Shown here one piece after another: positions 53,478 to 61,475 of a stretch of 64,000 nucleotides of DNA. This DNA comes from Xanthobacter tagetidis (GTDB lineage: Bacteria > Pseudomonadota > Alphaproteobacteria > Rhizobiales > Xanthobacteraceae). The translations under genes and the position numbers were made by a program. The notes below the pieces were generated by a model. The model did not search any database. It had not been told where the DNA came from and saw only the letters and a program-made list of their open reading frames with translations. The stretch spans positions 213,615 through 277,614 of the forward strand of contig NZ_RCTF01000005.1 in NCBI RefSeq assembly GCF_003667445.1, written 5' to 3'. Position 1 is the first letter of the stretch; each line of letters opens with the position of its first letter.

Positions 53478-53520
53478 TTGACTTCAGCCTCTCGCCTAAT
53501 TATCGCATAACAGTCGTTAT
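53478..53520 (+). promoter_or_regulatory. Promoter and second TetR-type operator, upstream of the ThDP enzyme
   Basis: -35 TTGACT (53478-53483), 17-nt spacer, -10 TATCGC (53501-53506), followed at once by the palindrome ATAAC-AGTC-GTTAT (53507-53520). Layout and operator match the site at 52433-52479. Confidence 0.75.
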
Positions 53521-53582
53521 TTTCGGCGCTCCCGTTCTGTGCGGGCCGTTCGCCGGACTGCGAACTTATGAGGGAGGATCGA

Positions 53583-55475
53583 ATGGCCGAAAACGAGCCC
53601 AGGCTGACGGGTGGACGTGCGGTTGCCCGGACGCTGGTCGAGAATGGAGTCGAGCACATGTTCGGCATCCACGGCTATATCAACAACGTCCTGGAGGAGG
53701 CGTTTCGCCTCGGAATCAAGAACATCCATTTCCGCCATGAGCAGTCGGCAGGATTTGCTGCTGACGCCTATGGCCGGATCAAGAGAAAGACCGGCGTTTG
53801 CTATGCCTCTTCCTCGGGCGGGATGTCGAACTATCTGGCGCCGCTGTCCCAGGGCATCGGCGCCCTCAGCCCCATGCTGCTGCTGGTGGGGCAGCACGGC
53901 ACCGCCGGCGATCACCTCGATATTCTGCAGGAGGGATATGCCGCCGAGTGCTTCCGTCCGGTAACGAAATGGACCAAGCGCCTGGTGGACTGGGAGCTCA
54001 ATTCCTTCTGGACCCAGAAGGCCCTGCGCGAGACCTGCGGGTATCCGCCCGGCCCGATCTGCCTCGAGATCCCCGTCAACAACCAGTGGCGCTTTGGCCC
54101 GGAGGGGCAGCGCAAATACATCCCGGAGCACGGTCAGCCCCGGCTGCCGCTCAGCAGCGGCGATCCCAAAGAGATCGAGAAGCTGGCAGAGCTGCTGCTG
54201 GCGTCAAAGCGCCCAGTCATCGTCGCCGGCGACGGCGTCTATTGGTCGGACGCGGCCGACGAGCTCCTTGCTCTCGCCACGCTGTTGCAGGTTCCGACCA
54301 ATACGCGACGTACCGCGCGCGGTGCCGTCTCGGAGCTCAGCCCCCTCGCCTTGCCGAGCTCCACCAGAGGAGCACTCTTGCGCGAGGCTGATCTGATCCT
54401 GCTGGTGGGCATGCGGGCGGGCGAATTGGAGTCCTGGTTCGAGGCTCCCGACTGGCCACGCAAAGCGGTCAAGTATGCCCAGGTCAACGAGGTGGCGGGC
54501 GAGCTGTGGTACCCGCTGCCGTCGGAGGTCATGATTGCGGGGTCGAGCAAGCTCGTCCTTCAATCGCTGCTCGCCATCTGCGCCGAGGAACTGGGCAGCC
54601 GTACCGTCGATCGGACGGACTGGATCGCGAAGCTGCATGGCGCTCAGCGCCGCAGCATCGAGAAACGGGCCGAGCTGAGGAAGAAATTCGCCAACCACAC
54701 GCCGATCCACACCTACGAGCTGACGGATGTCATCGCCAAAATGATCGACGACGACGCGACCGTGATTTACGATAGCTATTCGGGCTCGCTCTACCTCACG
54801 GACGCTTTGCGCGCGCGATTTGCTGGCCAGATCCTCGATGCGGGCCCGCGCGTGGCGCTCGGCCAGGGTATCGGCATGTCCATAGGCGCGGCGGTCGCGC
54901 GCCCCGGCAAGCAGGTCGTCACGCTGGTGGGCGACGGCGGAATGGGCATTGCCGCGCCCGATATCGAGACCATGATCCACTACGGCTTTCCATGTGTGGT
55001 CATCGTCCTCAACAACAGTTCCTGGGGCGGCAATTCGCTGATGGGAGAGGACATCCACCCCAACATCGACTGGTCGGTGGGCAAGAACAACCGCTGGGAC
55101 CTCGCGTTCCAGGCGCTCGGGGCCCATGGCGAGTTTGTCGAGCGCTCGGAAGATCTCGAACCGGCCCTCAGGCGAGCCTTCGCCTCCGGCAAGCCGGCGG
55201 TGGTCAATGTGATCGCCGACTGCGACGGCGTGGAGTATTCGCAAGCCTGGCTGCGGCTGAAGTCCGGAGATATGTATTCTCGCGGCCTCAGCGAGATCGG
55301 CCCCGAAATACGTCAGCACTTCGCCGTGTCGGCGCTCAACGCCTTGCGCATCCGAAAGGCTGCGGAAGACAATGGGACGCATATTCCTCTGTCTTTCATC
55401 GCCGAGTTGACGGGAAATGACGAGGCAAAGCTCCGCGATCTGGCTGAGCAGTCGAGTTACATCGTACCGGAATGA
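53583..55475 (+). CDS. Thiamine-diphosphate-dependent enzyme (acetolactate synthase/acyl-CoA lyase-like)
   Basis: A 630-residue three-domain ThDP enzyme. The catalytic Glu53 is in FRHEQSAGFAADAYGR. The central domain begins RPVIVAGDGVYWSDAADE. The ThDP motif near residue 449 reads VGDGGMGIAAPDIETM and ends in VLNNSSWGG. It is longer than typical family members (about 560) through a C-terminal tail (EDNGTHIPLSFIAELTGNDE). The fold includes acetolactate synthase, benzoylformate decarboxylase, oxalyl-CoA decarboxylase and 2-hydroxyacyl-CoA lyase; I cannot choose. ATG 53583 has AGGGAGG 5 nt upstream; ATG 53568 is less likely. Confidence 0.88.
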   Translation: MAENEPRLTGGRAVARTLVENGVEHMFGIHGYINNVLEEAFRLGIKNIHFRHEQSAGFAADAYGRIKRKTGVCYASSSGGMSNYLAPLSQGIGALSPMLLLVGQHGTAGDHLDILQEGYAAECFRPVTKWTKRLVDWELNSFWTQKALRETCGYPPGPICLEIPVNNQWRFGPEGQRKYIPEHGQPRLPLSSGDPKEIEKLAELLLASKRPVIVAGDGVYWSDAADELLALATLLQVPTNTRRTARGAVSELSPLALPSSTRGALLREADLILLVGMRAGELESWFEAPDWPRKAVKYAQVNEVAGELWYPLPSEVMIAGSSKLVLQSLLAICAEELGSRTVDRTDWIAKLHGAQRRSIEKRAELRKKFANHTPIHTYELTDVIAKMIDDDATVIYDSYSGSLYLTDALRARFAGQILDAGPRVALGQGIGMSIGAAVARPGKQVVTLVGDGGMGIAAPDIETMIHYGFPCVVIVLNNSSWGGNSLMGEDIHPNIDWSVGKNNRWDLAFQALGAHGEFVERSEDLEPALRRAFASGKPAVVNVIADCDGVEYSQAWLRLKSGDMYSRGLSEIGPEIRQHFAVSALNALRIRKAAEDNGTHIPLSFIAELTGNDEAKLRDLAEQSSYIVPE

Positions 55476-55654
55476 GCCAAGCGCTGTCGTTGGCGGAGGC
55501 GGCCGGGAAAGTCCGGTCGCCCCCACATTCGACCTTTTGAAAGCAGCTGCCAGCTATCTCGTTTTATGCCGAACGACTGAGTGTCGGCTTCCTGCATTCA
55601 GCAAAGCATCCCCCAGACGCAATTCGCGCACCCACATCGGCGCTGCCCCTGCGC

Positions 55655-55852
55655 TTGCGCTGCTACAATCCCGGACTAGGAACGGCGCTGTTCGTATTCC
55701 TGCCGCTCAGTCTATCGACGATTTTCGCGATTGGGCCCGTCGGCGCCAGCTTTCATTATGCGGCGCTGGGCCTGGTTGTCGCCGTGCACGCCCTCGTCAT
55801 CGGCGGCGTTCTCGCGCTTGTCAGGCGGCTGCGGCTTGAAAGAACTTCATAG
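55655..55852 (+). CDS. Possible 65-residue membrane protein or fragment
   Basis: A frame from TTG 55655 with two hydrophobic segments (GTALFVFLPLSLSTIFAIGP, ALGLVVAVHALVIGGVLALV) and a basic end (RRLRLERTS). There is no ribosome site and no ATG. It may be the tail of a lost membrane protein gene. The family is unknown. Confidence 0.3.
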   Translation: MRCYNPGLGTALFVFLPLSLSTIFAIGPVGASFHYAALGLVVAVHALVIGGVLALVRRLRLERTS

Positions 55853-56000
55853 GCGTCACGCTGTTGCGGATAGCGCTGAGAATGACGCAGGCCGGCACCA
55901 TACTCGGAAACGACCGCGACAGCCTCCGGCCAAACTCAGCTGATCCTCGTTGCGCGAGCCATACGGGCACACGGCTGGGCTCGCTCCCATTCCGGCACGT

Positions 56001-56020
56001 CCCCTGCCTCCGGGCAGGGG
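56001..56020. other. Hairpin with UCCG loop upstream of the truncated endonuclease gene
   Basis: CCCCTGCC and GGCAGGGG form a perfect 8-bp stem around a 4-nt loop (TCCG), 20 bases before the ATG at 56040. It could block or tune translation of that frame. Confidence 0.45.
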
Positions 56021-56039
56021 GAAGCGTTAAGGTAAGGCC

Positions 56040-56417
56040 ATGGGATTCGGCGTCTTCATCCACAGAACCGATTCGATCTACGACGACAGCCCGGCGGAGC
56101 GGTATCAGTTCCCGCGCAATTATCTGGGCCGCGTGGAGGCCTGCGTCGGCGATTGGATCGTCTATTGCGAACCTGGAAAGTTGGTGGAGACGCGTGGCTA
56201 CTTCGCTATCGCCAAGGTCGCGGAGGTAGTGCCAGACCCAACCGCTCCTGGCCTGTTTCTCGCGCTGATCGTGCCCGGCAGCTACCTCGATTTTCCCAAC
56301 GCGGTGCCCTTCGCCGATGCGGCGGGGATCATCGAACAAGGACTTTTGAACGAAGACGGACGCATTTCCGGTCGCGCTCAGTTCGCCGCGCGCTCACTCT
56401 CGCCATCGGTATTTTGA
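56040..56417 (+). pseudogene. Truncated HNH endonuclease-type protein (N-terminal part only)
   Basis: 125 residues starting MGFGVFIHRTDSIYDDSPAE. The sequence (FPRNYLGRVEACVGDWIVYC, ARGYFAIAK-like TRGYFAIAKVAEVVPDP, LIVPGSYLDFPNAVPFADAA, LNEDGRISGRAQFAAR) matches the N-terminal domain of rhizobial HNH endonuclease-family proteins of about 300 residues, as I remember them. The C-terminal HNH nuclease domain is missing: the frame stops after SLSPSVF, and no continuation is visible in the next 200 bases in any frame. A gene remnant is likely, though a stand-alone domain is possible. Confidence 0.6.
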
Positions 56418-56654
56418 TTTTCGAGACAGGGATGGAAGTTTTATACATATGGCAGCTTTAGTCGTCGGCGAAACGTGCCCACAGAAGGTTCGCTTCTTAT
56501 ACCACCCACATAGGAGAGCTTTAAGATACTCTATGCGGCCAGTGGCCGCGAAGCGGACCTCAGAACGAGAGGCGCAAAGCACGGGAGTTGCCCTTGCTGC
56601 CTCCTTGGCTTTGAAATAGTTGAACGCTTGCCCGATACCGCGAATTTTCTTGTT

Positions 56655-57224
56655 TTACCCGCTTATTAAAATTTCGTGCGCCACAGGCTCGATTTCATCC
56701 AGAAATCGCTTCGCATTCCGGCAGTAATGAGCAGCTACCGACATAAATTCTTGGATATCCTCCTCACTCAACGTCCGGCGGAGCTGGGCCGGGGCGCCGG
56801 TCCAGAGTTCACCCCGCTTCACGCGCTTGCCCGAAGTGAGAAGCGAGCCGGCGCCGAGAACCCCACCGCCTTCCACCACCGCGCCATTGAGGATGGTCGA
56901 AGCCATGCCGACGAACGCGCCGTCCTCAAGTGTGCAGCCATGTATCAGGCATGAATGGCCGATGGTCACGTCATCGCCAACCAGCGCGGCGAAGGGGCCC
57001 GGGTCCACATGGATGACGGTGCCATCCTGTATGTTGGTGCGTTCCCCGATCCGGATCTTATTGGCGTCACCGCGGAGAACGCAGTTGAACCAGATGCCAG
57101 AGTGCGCGCCGATGTCCACATCTCCGATCACACTTGCCGAGGGCGCCACCCAGGCCGACGGCGCGGCACGGGGAACGAGCGAACCCAGCCGGTAGAAGGG
57201 CGAGGCAGCAGTTTCACGGGTCAT
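56655..57224 (-). CDS. Gamma-carbonic anhydrase-like hexapeptide-repeat protein
   Basis: A 189-residue left-handed beta-helix protein of the YrdA/PaaY/CaiE group. Hexapeptide repeats run through VAPSASVIGDVDIGAHSGIW. The three zinc-binding His positions are present (TVIHVD and GHSCLIHGC). A C-terminal helix follows (MSVAAHYCRNAKRFLDEI). In catabolic operons such proteins can act as CoA thioesterases (PaaY) rather than carbonic anhydrases. The company of a CoA ligase makes that worth testing. It is the last gene of the leftward operon from 60876. Confidence 0.88.
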   Translation of the reverse strand: MTRETAASPFYRLGSLVPRAAPSAWVAPSASVIGDVDIGAHSGIWFNCVLRGDANKIRIGERTNIQDGTVIHVDPGPFAALVGDDVTIGHSCLIHGCTLEDGAFVGMASTILNGAVVEGGGVLGAGSLLTSGKRVKRGELWTGAPAQLRRTLSEEDIQEFMSVAAHYCRNAKRFLDEIEPVAHEILISG

Positions 57225-57240
57225 CGCTCTGTCCACCCGC

Positions 57241-57630
57241 TCAGAGATAATACGACTTGTGCATGATTTTCCACTCGCCCTTGCAGCAGGCGAGATTGAA
57301 AAGATCCTGCCCTTCCATTGCCTTGTCACCCATCACGAAAGCGAAGGGAACACGAACGCTGGCGATGTGGTCTACGATCCGGACATCGATTTCCTTCGCT
57401 TTCTCCTCGGCATTGTCGTATTTTTGGTGCAGGGAGCCGATAACCTTGACGAATTCATCCAGCGTGATGGTGCGGATTTCATCGCCTTTGACATAATAGT
57501 GAGCGATGTTCGCATGCGGATCGAAGGTCGCACGAAACTCGCCTTCGTTCCAGGTCCGCACGGCATCGAGATAACGCTCAATGACCTTGCGCACGGCATC
57601 AACCTGTGCCTCCGGATGGGGAGCGCTCAT
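57241..57630 (-). CDS. NTF2-like (SnoaL/lumazine-binding-type) protein
   Basis: A 129-residue protein of the NTF2 superfamily: VIERYLDAVRTWNEGEFRAT, FDPHANIAHYYVKGDEIRTI, ending in GEWKIMHKSYYL, as in the putative lumazine-binding family PF12893. Members are small dimeric barrels serving as isomerases, hydrolases or ligand-binding proteins. It sits between a CoA ligase and the hexapeptide protein with short gaps, so a role in the same pathway is likely. No catalytic residues can be assigned. Confidence 0.8.
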   Translation of the reverse strand: MSAPHPEAQVDAVRKVIERYLDAVRTWNEGEFRATFDPHANIAHYYVKGDEIRTITLDEFVKVIGSLHQKYDNAEEKAKEIDVRIVDHIASVRVPFAFVMGDKAMEGQDLFNLACCKGEWKIMHKSYYL

Positions 57631-57703
57631 CTTTCTTCTCCTGTCTTGCAGCTGATCTTATCTACGCGGGGGCCACCTCGCGTTCTGAAGCAACAATTTC
57701 AGA

Positions 57704-59245
57704 TCATATGCTCCGATCGCCCCAATAATAAGCACGAATGTCTTTCTTCAATACTTTTCCGACCGTGCTCCGCGGAAGCTCAGGCCAGACGACCACTGCC
57801 TTTGGCGCCTTGATGCTGCCGAGGCTCTCCTTACACATGGCGATCACCTCATCCTCCTGGATGCTTTCGCCCGGCTTGAGCTCCAGCACGGCGGTGACAG
57901 CTTCGCCCCACTTGTCGTCCGGCACGCCGATGACGGCACAGTCCTGGACGGCCGGATGGCGCCAGATCACCTGCTCGATTTCGCCGGGGAAGACGTTGAT
58001 GCCGCCGGTGATGATGATGTCCTTGCTGCGATCGACGAGGCGGACATAGCCCCCCTCATCCTTCACGCCGAGATCACCGGTCCGGAACCAGCCGTCGCGC
58101 AGCACCTTCGTGGTTGCCTCCTCATTGGCGACATAGCCCTTGAACAGATTCGGCCCCCGGCACACCACCTCCCCGGTTTCGCCCGGACCAACCGGCTCGC
58201 CGGCGTCGTTCACCACATCGACGAGTGTCATCGCGCTCCCGCGGCCGATGCTGCCGAACCGTCCCGGCGCCGCCGACAGGGCGGCAGCATGCTCCCGCGG
58301 AGTCATGATGGAAACCGTGCTGGTGGCTTCCATGAGGCCGTAAAGCTGCGTCATGACCGGACCGAAGACCGACCAAGCCTCCTGTAGCTTGTCCACCGAA
58401 ATGGGGGCTGCGCCGTACATGAGATAATGCAGCGAACCGAAGTCGAACGTGTGCACGTCCGGTTCTGCGAGCATCATGTAGAGAAGCGTCGGCGGCACGA
58501 ACATGTGCGTCACCTGATGCTCACCGATGGCCTTCAGGATGTCTCTCGGCCTCGGCTTGGACAGGATGACATTCAGTCCACCCTGTGCGACCACCGCGAG
58601 CGCGACATCGCCAGCGACATGGGTCAGGGGCGTGACCGCGAGATTCACCGGTGGGGCATCCATGGACAGGGCGAGGCGATAATTGGTGATCAGGGTGGAC
58701 CAGTTGCGGCTGACCCGCATTACGCCCTTTGGCACGCCAGTCGAGCCGCCGGTGGTGAGCAGGGTGACCACGTCCTCGCCGCCAATATTGGTGTCGATGG
58801 GCGTATCGCCGACATCCTTCAGGAAGGCTTCCATCGTGTGATCGTCGTCGGGCGCCCCATCCACCACGACGATGCCTCTCAGGCTCGGAACGCTAGCACG
58901 GATATCGCCCAACGCGGCGGCGAAGGACGGGTGGATGAACAGCCACTCCGGCTCGAACGTCGTCATGATGTCGATGCATTCGCGGGCCGTGGCGCGCGGA
59001 TTGAGCGGCAGGGACCGCAGCGGCAAGCGGTGCACGCCGAACTGCACAACGAGGGACATCGGATGGTTCGGCAGCCAACTTGCGACGCAGGCACCCTGCG
59101 CAAGCCTCTTGTGGGCCAGCGCCTTCGCGAGTCGCAGGCTCATGCTGCGCAGCCAGGCATAGTCAAACGTCTTCCCCTCGAACCAGATTGCAGGAGCAGT
59201 GGGCGTGGCGAGCGCGGTCTTGTCCAGAAAGTCAGGAAGTCGCAT
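57704..59245 (-). CDS. Acyl-CoA synthetase (AMP-forming), class I
   Basis: A 513-residue ANL ligase. The P-loop reads LLTTGGSTGVPKGVMRVSRN, the A5-like motif is TQLYGLMEATSTVS, the hinge region is GWFRTGDLGVKDEGGYVRLV, followed by DIIITGGINVFPGEIEQ, and the catalytic Lys region is LPRSTVGKVLKKDIR. It resembles aryl- or medium-chain acid ligases, but the substrate is unknown. The start overlaps the nitroreductase stop by 14 bases. This is the third CoA ligase of the accessory block. Confidence 0.92.
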   Translation of the reverse strand: MRLPDFLDKTALATPTAPAIWFEGKTFDYAWLRSMSLRLAKALAHKRLAQGACVASWLPNHPMSLVVQFGVHRLPLRSLPLNPRATARECIDIMTTFEPEWLFIHPSFAAALGDIRASVPSLRGIVVVDGAPDDDHTMEAFLKDVGDTPIDTNIGGEDVVTLLTTGGSTGVPKGVMRVSRNWSTLITNYRLALSMDAPPVNLAVTPLTHVAGDVALAVVAQGGLNVILSKPRPRDILKAIGEHQVTHMFVPPTLLYMMLAEPDVHTFDFGSLHYLMYGAAPISVDKLQEAWSVFGPVMTQLYGLMEATSTVSIMTPREHAAALSAAPGRFGSIGRGSAMTLVDVVNDAGEPVGPGETGEVVCRGPNLFKGYVANEEATTKVLRDGWFRTGDLGVKDEGGYVRLVDRSKDIIITGGINVFPGEIEQVIWRHPAVQDCAVIGVPDDKWGEAVTAVLELKPGESIQEDEVIAMCKESLGSIKAPKAVVVWPELPRSTVGKVLKKDIRAYYWGDRSI

Positions 59246-59987
59246 CGCATTGCTCCGCGGGTGTCACGTGGGGTTGCGCTGAAGGTGCGGTGGTGATGAA
59301 GCGGGCGAACGCCGCCACCGGCTCGCGCTCCGAGCGCAGGGTGTTGGCGACCGCGGCCGCGTCGGCATAGCCGAGCGACATGCCGCAGACGACGATCTCC
59401 TGGTCCGAAATGGGCGCGATCTGCCGGACGACGTCGTGATAGTGGCGCCACGCCGCCTGGCAGCAGGTGTCGAGGCCTTCCCCGCGCGCCGCCAGCATGA
59501 CCGACTGCAGGAAGATGCCGAGGTCGAGCCAGCTGCCCATGCCGAGGGTGCGGTCGAGCGTGAACATCAGTCCCACTGGCGCACCAAAGAATTCGAAATT
59601 GCGCCCCGCCGCGACCCAGCTCGCAGCACGATCGCCCTGCGCGACGCCGAGCAGGCTGTAAAGGCTCCAGCCTACCGCCTTGCGGCGTCCGCGATAGGGC
59701 TCCTCCAGAGGCTCCGGATTGTAGACATACTCGCCGAACGGCTGGGGCCCACGTTCGCGCTCGGGCTCGGCCGCCCGCATGGCCCTTACTCGCTCCACCA
59801 AAGCGTCCCGCGCGCCGCCAGCGAGCACATAGACCTGCCAGGGCTGCATGTTCGTGCCGCTCGGCGAGCGGGCTGCGGTCGCAAGAATCCTCCGGACCAC
59901 CTCTCCCGCCACCGGCGTCGGCTGGAACGCGCGAACGGAGTGCCGTCCCCGGATGAGGGCGTGGGCGTGGTTCTCGTCAGAAGTCAT
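59232..59987 (-). CDS. Nitroreductase-family flavoprotein
   Basis: A 251-residue FMN-dependent nitroreductase: RHSVRAFQPTPVAGEVVRRI, ATAARSPSGTNMQPWQVYVL, WLDLGIFLQSVMLAARGEGL and VVCGMSLGYADAAAV. It resembles PnbA-type nitroreductases that act on nitroaromatics or quinones. ATG 59987 lies 4 bases after the stop of the upstream chimeric gene. Its only visible ribosome site (GGAGG) is inside the last codons of that chimera, so its translation depends on the chimera's tail. Confidence 0.9.
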   Translation of the reverse strand: MTSDENHAHALIRGRHSVRAFQPTPVAGEVVRRILATAARSPSGTNMQPWQVYVLAGGARDALVERVRAMRAAEPERERGPQPFGEYVYNPEPLEEPYRGRRKAVGWSLYSLLGVAQGDRAASWVAAGRNFEFFGAPVGLMFTLDRTLGMGSWLDLGIFLQSVMLAARGEGLDTCCQAAWRHYHDVVRQIAPISDQEIVVCGMSLGYADAAAVANTLRSEREPVAAFARFITTAPSAQPHVTPAEQCDATS

Positions 59988-59991
59988 CTCT

Positions 59992-60876
59992 CTATCGGCC
60001 TCCAAGGAATGCATCGCGGACCAAGGGGTCTGCCTTCAGAGCGGCGGCCGGCCCCTCCTGGACGATGCGTCCATTGCGCAACACGTAGGCGCGGTCGGCG
60101 ATTTCCAGCGCCTTGAGCATGTTCTGCTCGGCGATCAAGACCGCGGTCCCGTCCGCGACGAGCTTGGGAATGTGCCGGAGATTGGCGGCGTCGCCCAGTG
60201 GGTAGACCTTCAGCGTCCGCTTGACGAGATCAACCCCCGGCTTGGGCGAGCCGTCCACCAGGAACGAGCGGAACGGCATCCAGCTGCCGTAGGTGCTTGG
60301 GCGCACCACGAAATAGCCGTCCGGCACCTTACCGTCATAGCCGGGTGGCAGAATCAGATACTTGCCGCCCTTGCCGCGATCTTCCCCCGTAAGGCCGACA
60401 TCCGCCACCCAGCGGTACCACAGGTCGTCGATCAACCCGAGAACCTTCGGCGGGATCTCGACAACCAGCGGCCCCTTGCTCGTGTCGAGCCAGACGAAGC
60501 TGTAGACCGTGTTGTCGTTTGCGGTCAGTTCGACGGTCTTGGAGTCGACGAGATTCTCCCAGATCACGTTCGTCGTGTTGACCGGCCCGTATTCGCGCAG
60601 GGCGTTGCGCATGGCCACCTGATTGACGATGGGAAGTCCCAACAGATACGCTTGAAGCGCTCGCGAGCGGTCGAGATTATCGTAGATCGCCTTTGTCGTG
60701 TCTGCGGTCGGGACGCCATCATGCAGCTTCAGCGTTCCGATCGACGTCTCGACCTCATCCGGGGTCGCGATGCCGGGAGCTATCGGCGTGGTCATCTTGT
60801 AGGTTTCCGCCGCGGCCGGCATGACAAGGGCGCCAGCCAGCAGCACGTGAGCGGCAAAGAGCAGCTTGGCACTCAT
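59992..60876 (-). CDS. Chimeric protein: DUF1254 domain fused to the tail of a LivF ATPase
   Basis: A 294-residue in-frame chimera. Residues 1-22 are a signal peptide (LLFAAHVLLAGALVMPAAAE). Residues 23-230 are a DUF1254-type periplasmic domain (LGLPIVNQVAMRNALREYGP, NDNTVYSFVWLDTSKGPLVV, IDDLWYRWVADVGLTG, VRPSTYGSWMPFRSFL). From about residue 236 the sequence is the C-terminus of a cytoplasmic LivF ATPase (IPKLVADGTAVLIAEQNMLK, RAYVLRNGRIVQEG). The DUF1254 C-terminus and most of LivF (Walker A, signature, Walker B) are absent, which points to a deletion joining two genes at about 60170-60180. Whether the product is functional is doubtful. Confidence 0.85.
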   Translation of the reverse strand: MSAKLLFAAHVLLAGALVMPAAAETYKMTTPIAPGIATPDEVETSIGTLKLHDGVPTADTTKAIYDNLDRSRALQAYLLGLPIVNQVAMRNALREYGPVNTTNVIWENLVDSKTVELTANDNTVYSFVWLDTSKGPLVVEIPPKVLGLIDDLWYRWVADVGLTGEDRGKGGKYLILPPGYDGKVPDGYFVVRPSTYGSWMPFRSFLVDGSPKPGVDLVKRTLKVYPLGDAANLRHIPKLVADGTAVLIAEQNMLKALEIADRAYVLRNGRIVQEGPAAALKADPLVRDAFLGGR

Positions 60877-61475
60877 CTCATCTACCCTCTGTCTCGTATT
60901 TGCGGCGCAACTTGGCCTTCGCGCGAGACTGCGCCGTTATCTGGTCCTGCCCAATTGATGGGCTGTATCGCGCCAGCGGCGGTCGCGCTTTGACGGGCCT
61001 CAAACCCGTGACGGAAGCCGTCTGTCCCGGATCACGTGTTGCCTTCGTCGGTCGTGCGATGACTGTTTGCGCGCGCTCTTCAGACAAAGGCGAACCTCTT
61101 GAGGCTGGTGACGGTCGCATGATGCAAGCTCCGCAAGGCAGGGGGCATCATTGCGAGACTTTTTGATTTTGAGCGCCAGCGCGAATAGCCCGGGTAGGTC
61201 CAGGGCTTAAGCAGCGGCTCATCCTGCAGCCGCCCCGAGAGGCTCTGCCGGTCGGGGCTGCAGCCGTTGCGACACAAGATTCGCCGCGCGCGGGGACCGG
61301 AGGCTCCGGTCCCCGCGGCCATCTCCCCGCCGCGAAGGCGAGCGCTCCGCCCGAGCCTTCGGCGCGTGATTTTTCCCTCGCGCGGTGGAGGAAAATTCAC
61401 GGCAGGCCGTTTAGTCTGATCCCATTGTGTCCGGGGCCTCGGCGTCAGCTGGCCCCCTTTGTCTTGGGGTCGGCA
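60877..61475. other. Intergenic region between the chimera and the flavoenzyme, with a strong hairpin
   Basis: About 600 bases. CGCGGGGACCGGA and TCCGGTCCCCGCG (61289-61317) form a perfect 13-bp stem with a GGC loop and no U-run. Base composition shifts here from mixed to very GC-rich. Long frames on the minus strand are shadows. I see no gene. Confidence 0.5.

Larger units (their letters stand above)
55476..56039. other. Gap after the ThDP gene, mostly without recognisable genes
   Basis: A 564-base stretch. Apart from one possible small membrane frame (55655-55852) and a hairpin (56001-56020) I find nothing certain. The base composition is mixed, consistent with recombined or decaying DNA. 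Confidence 0.35.

Noticed and set aside
60878..61120. An 80-codon minus-strand frame upstream of the chimera
   Set aside because: Low-complexity Arg/Pro/Thr sequence, no ribosome site, no recognisable domain.
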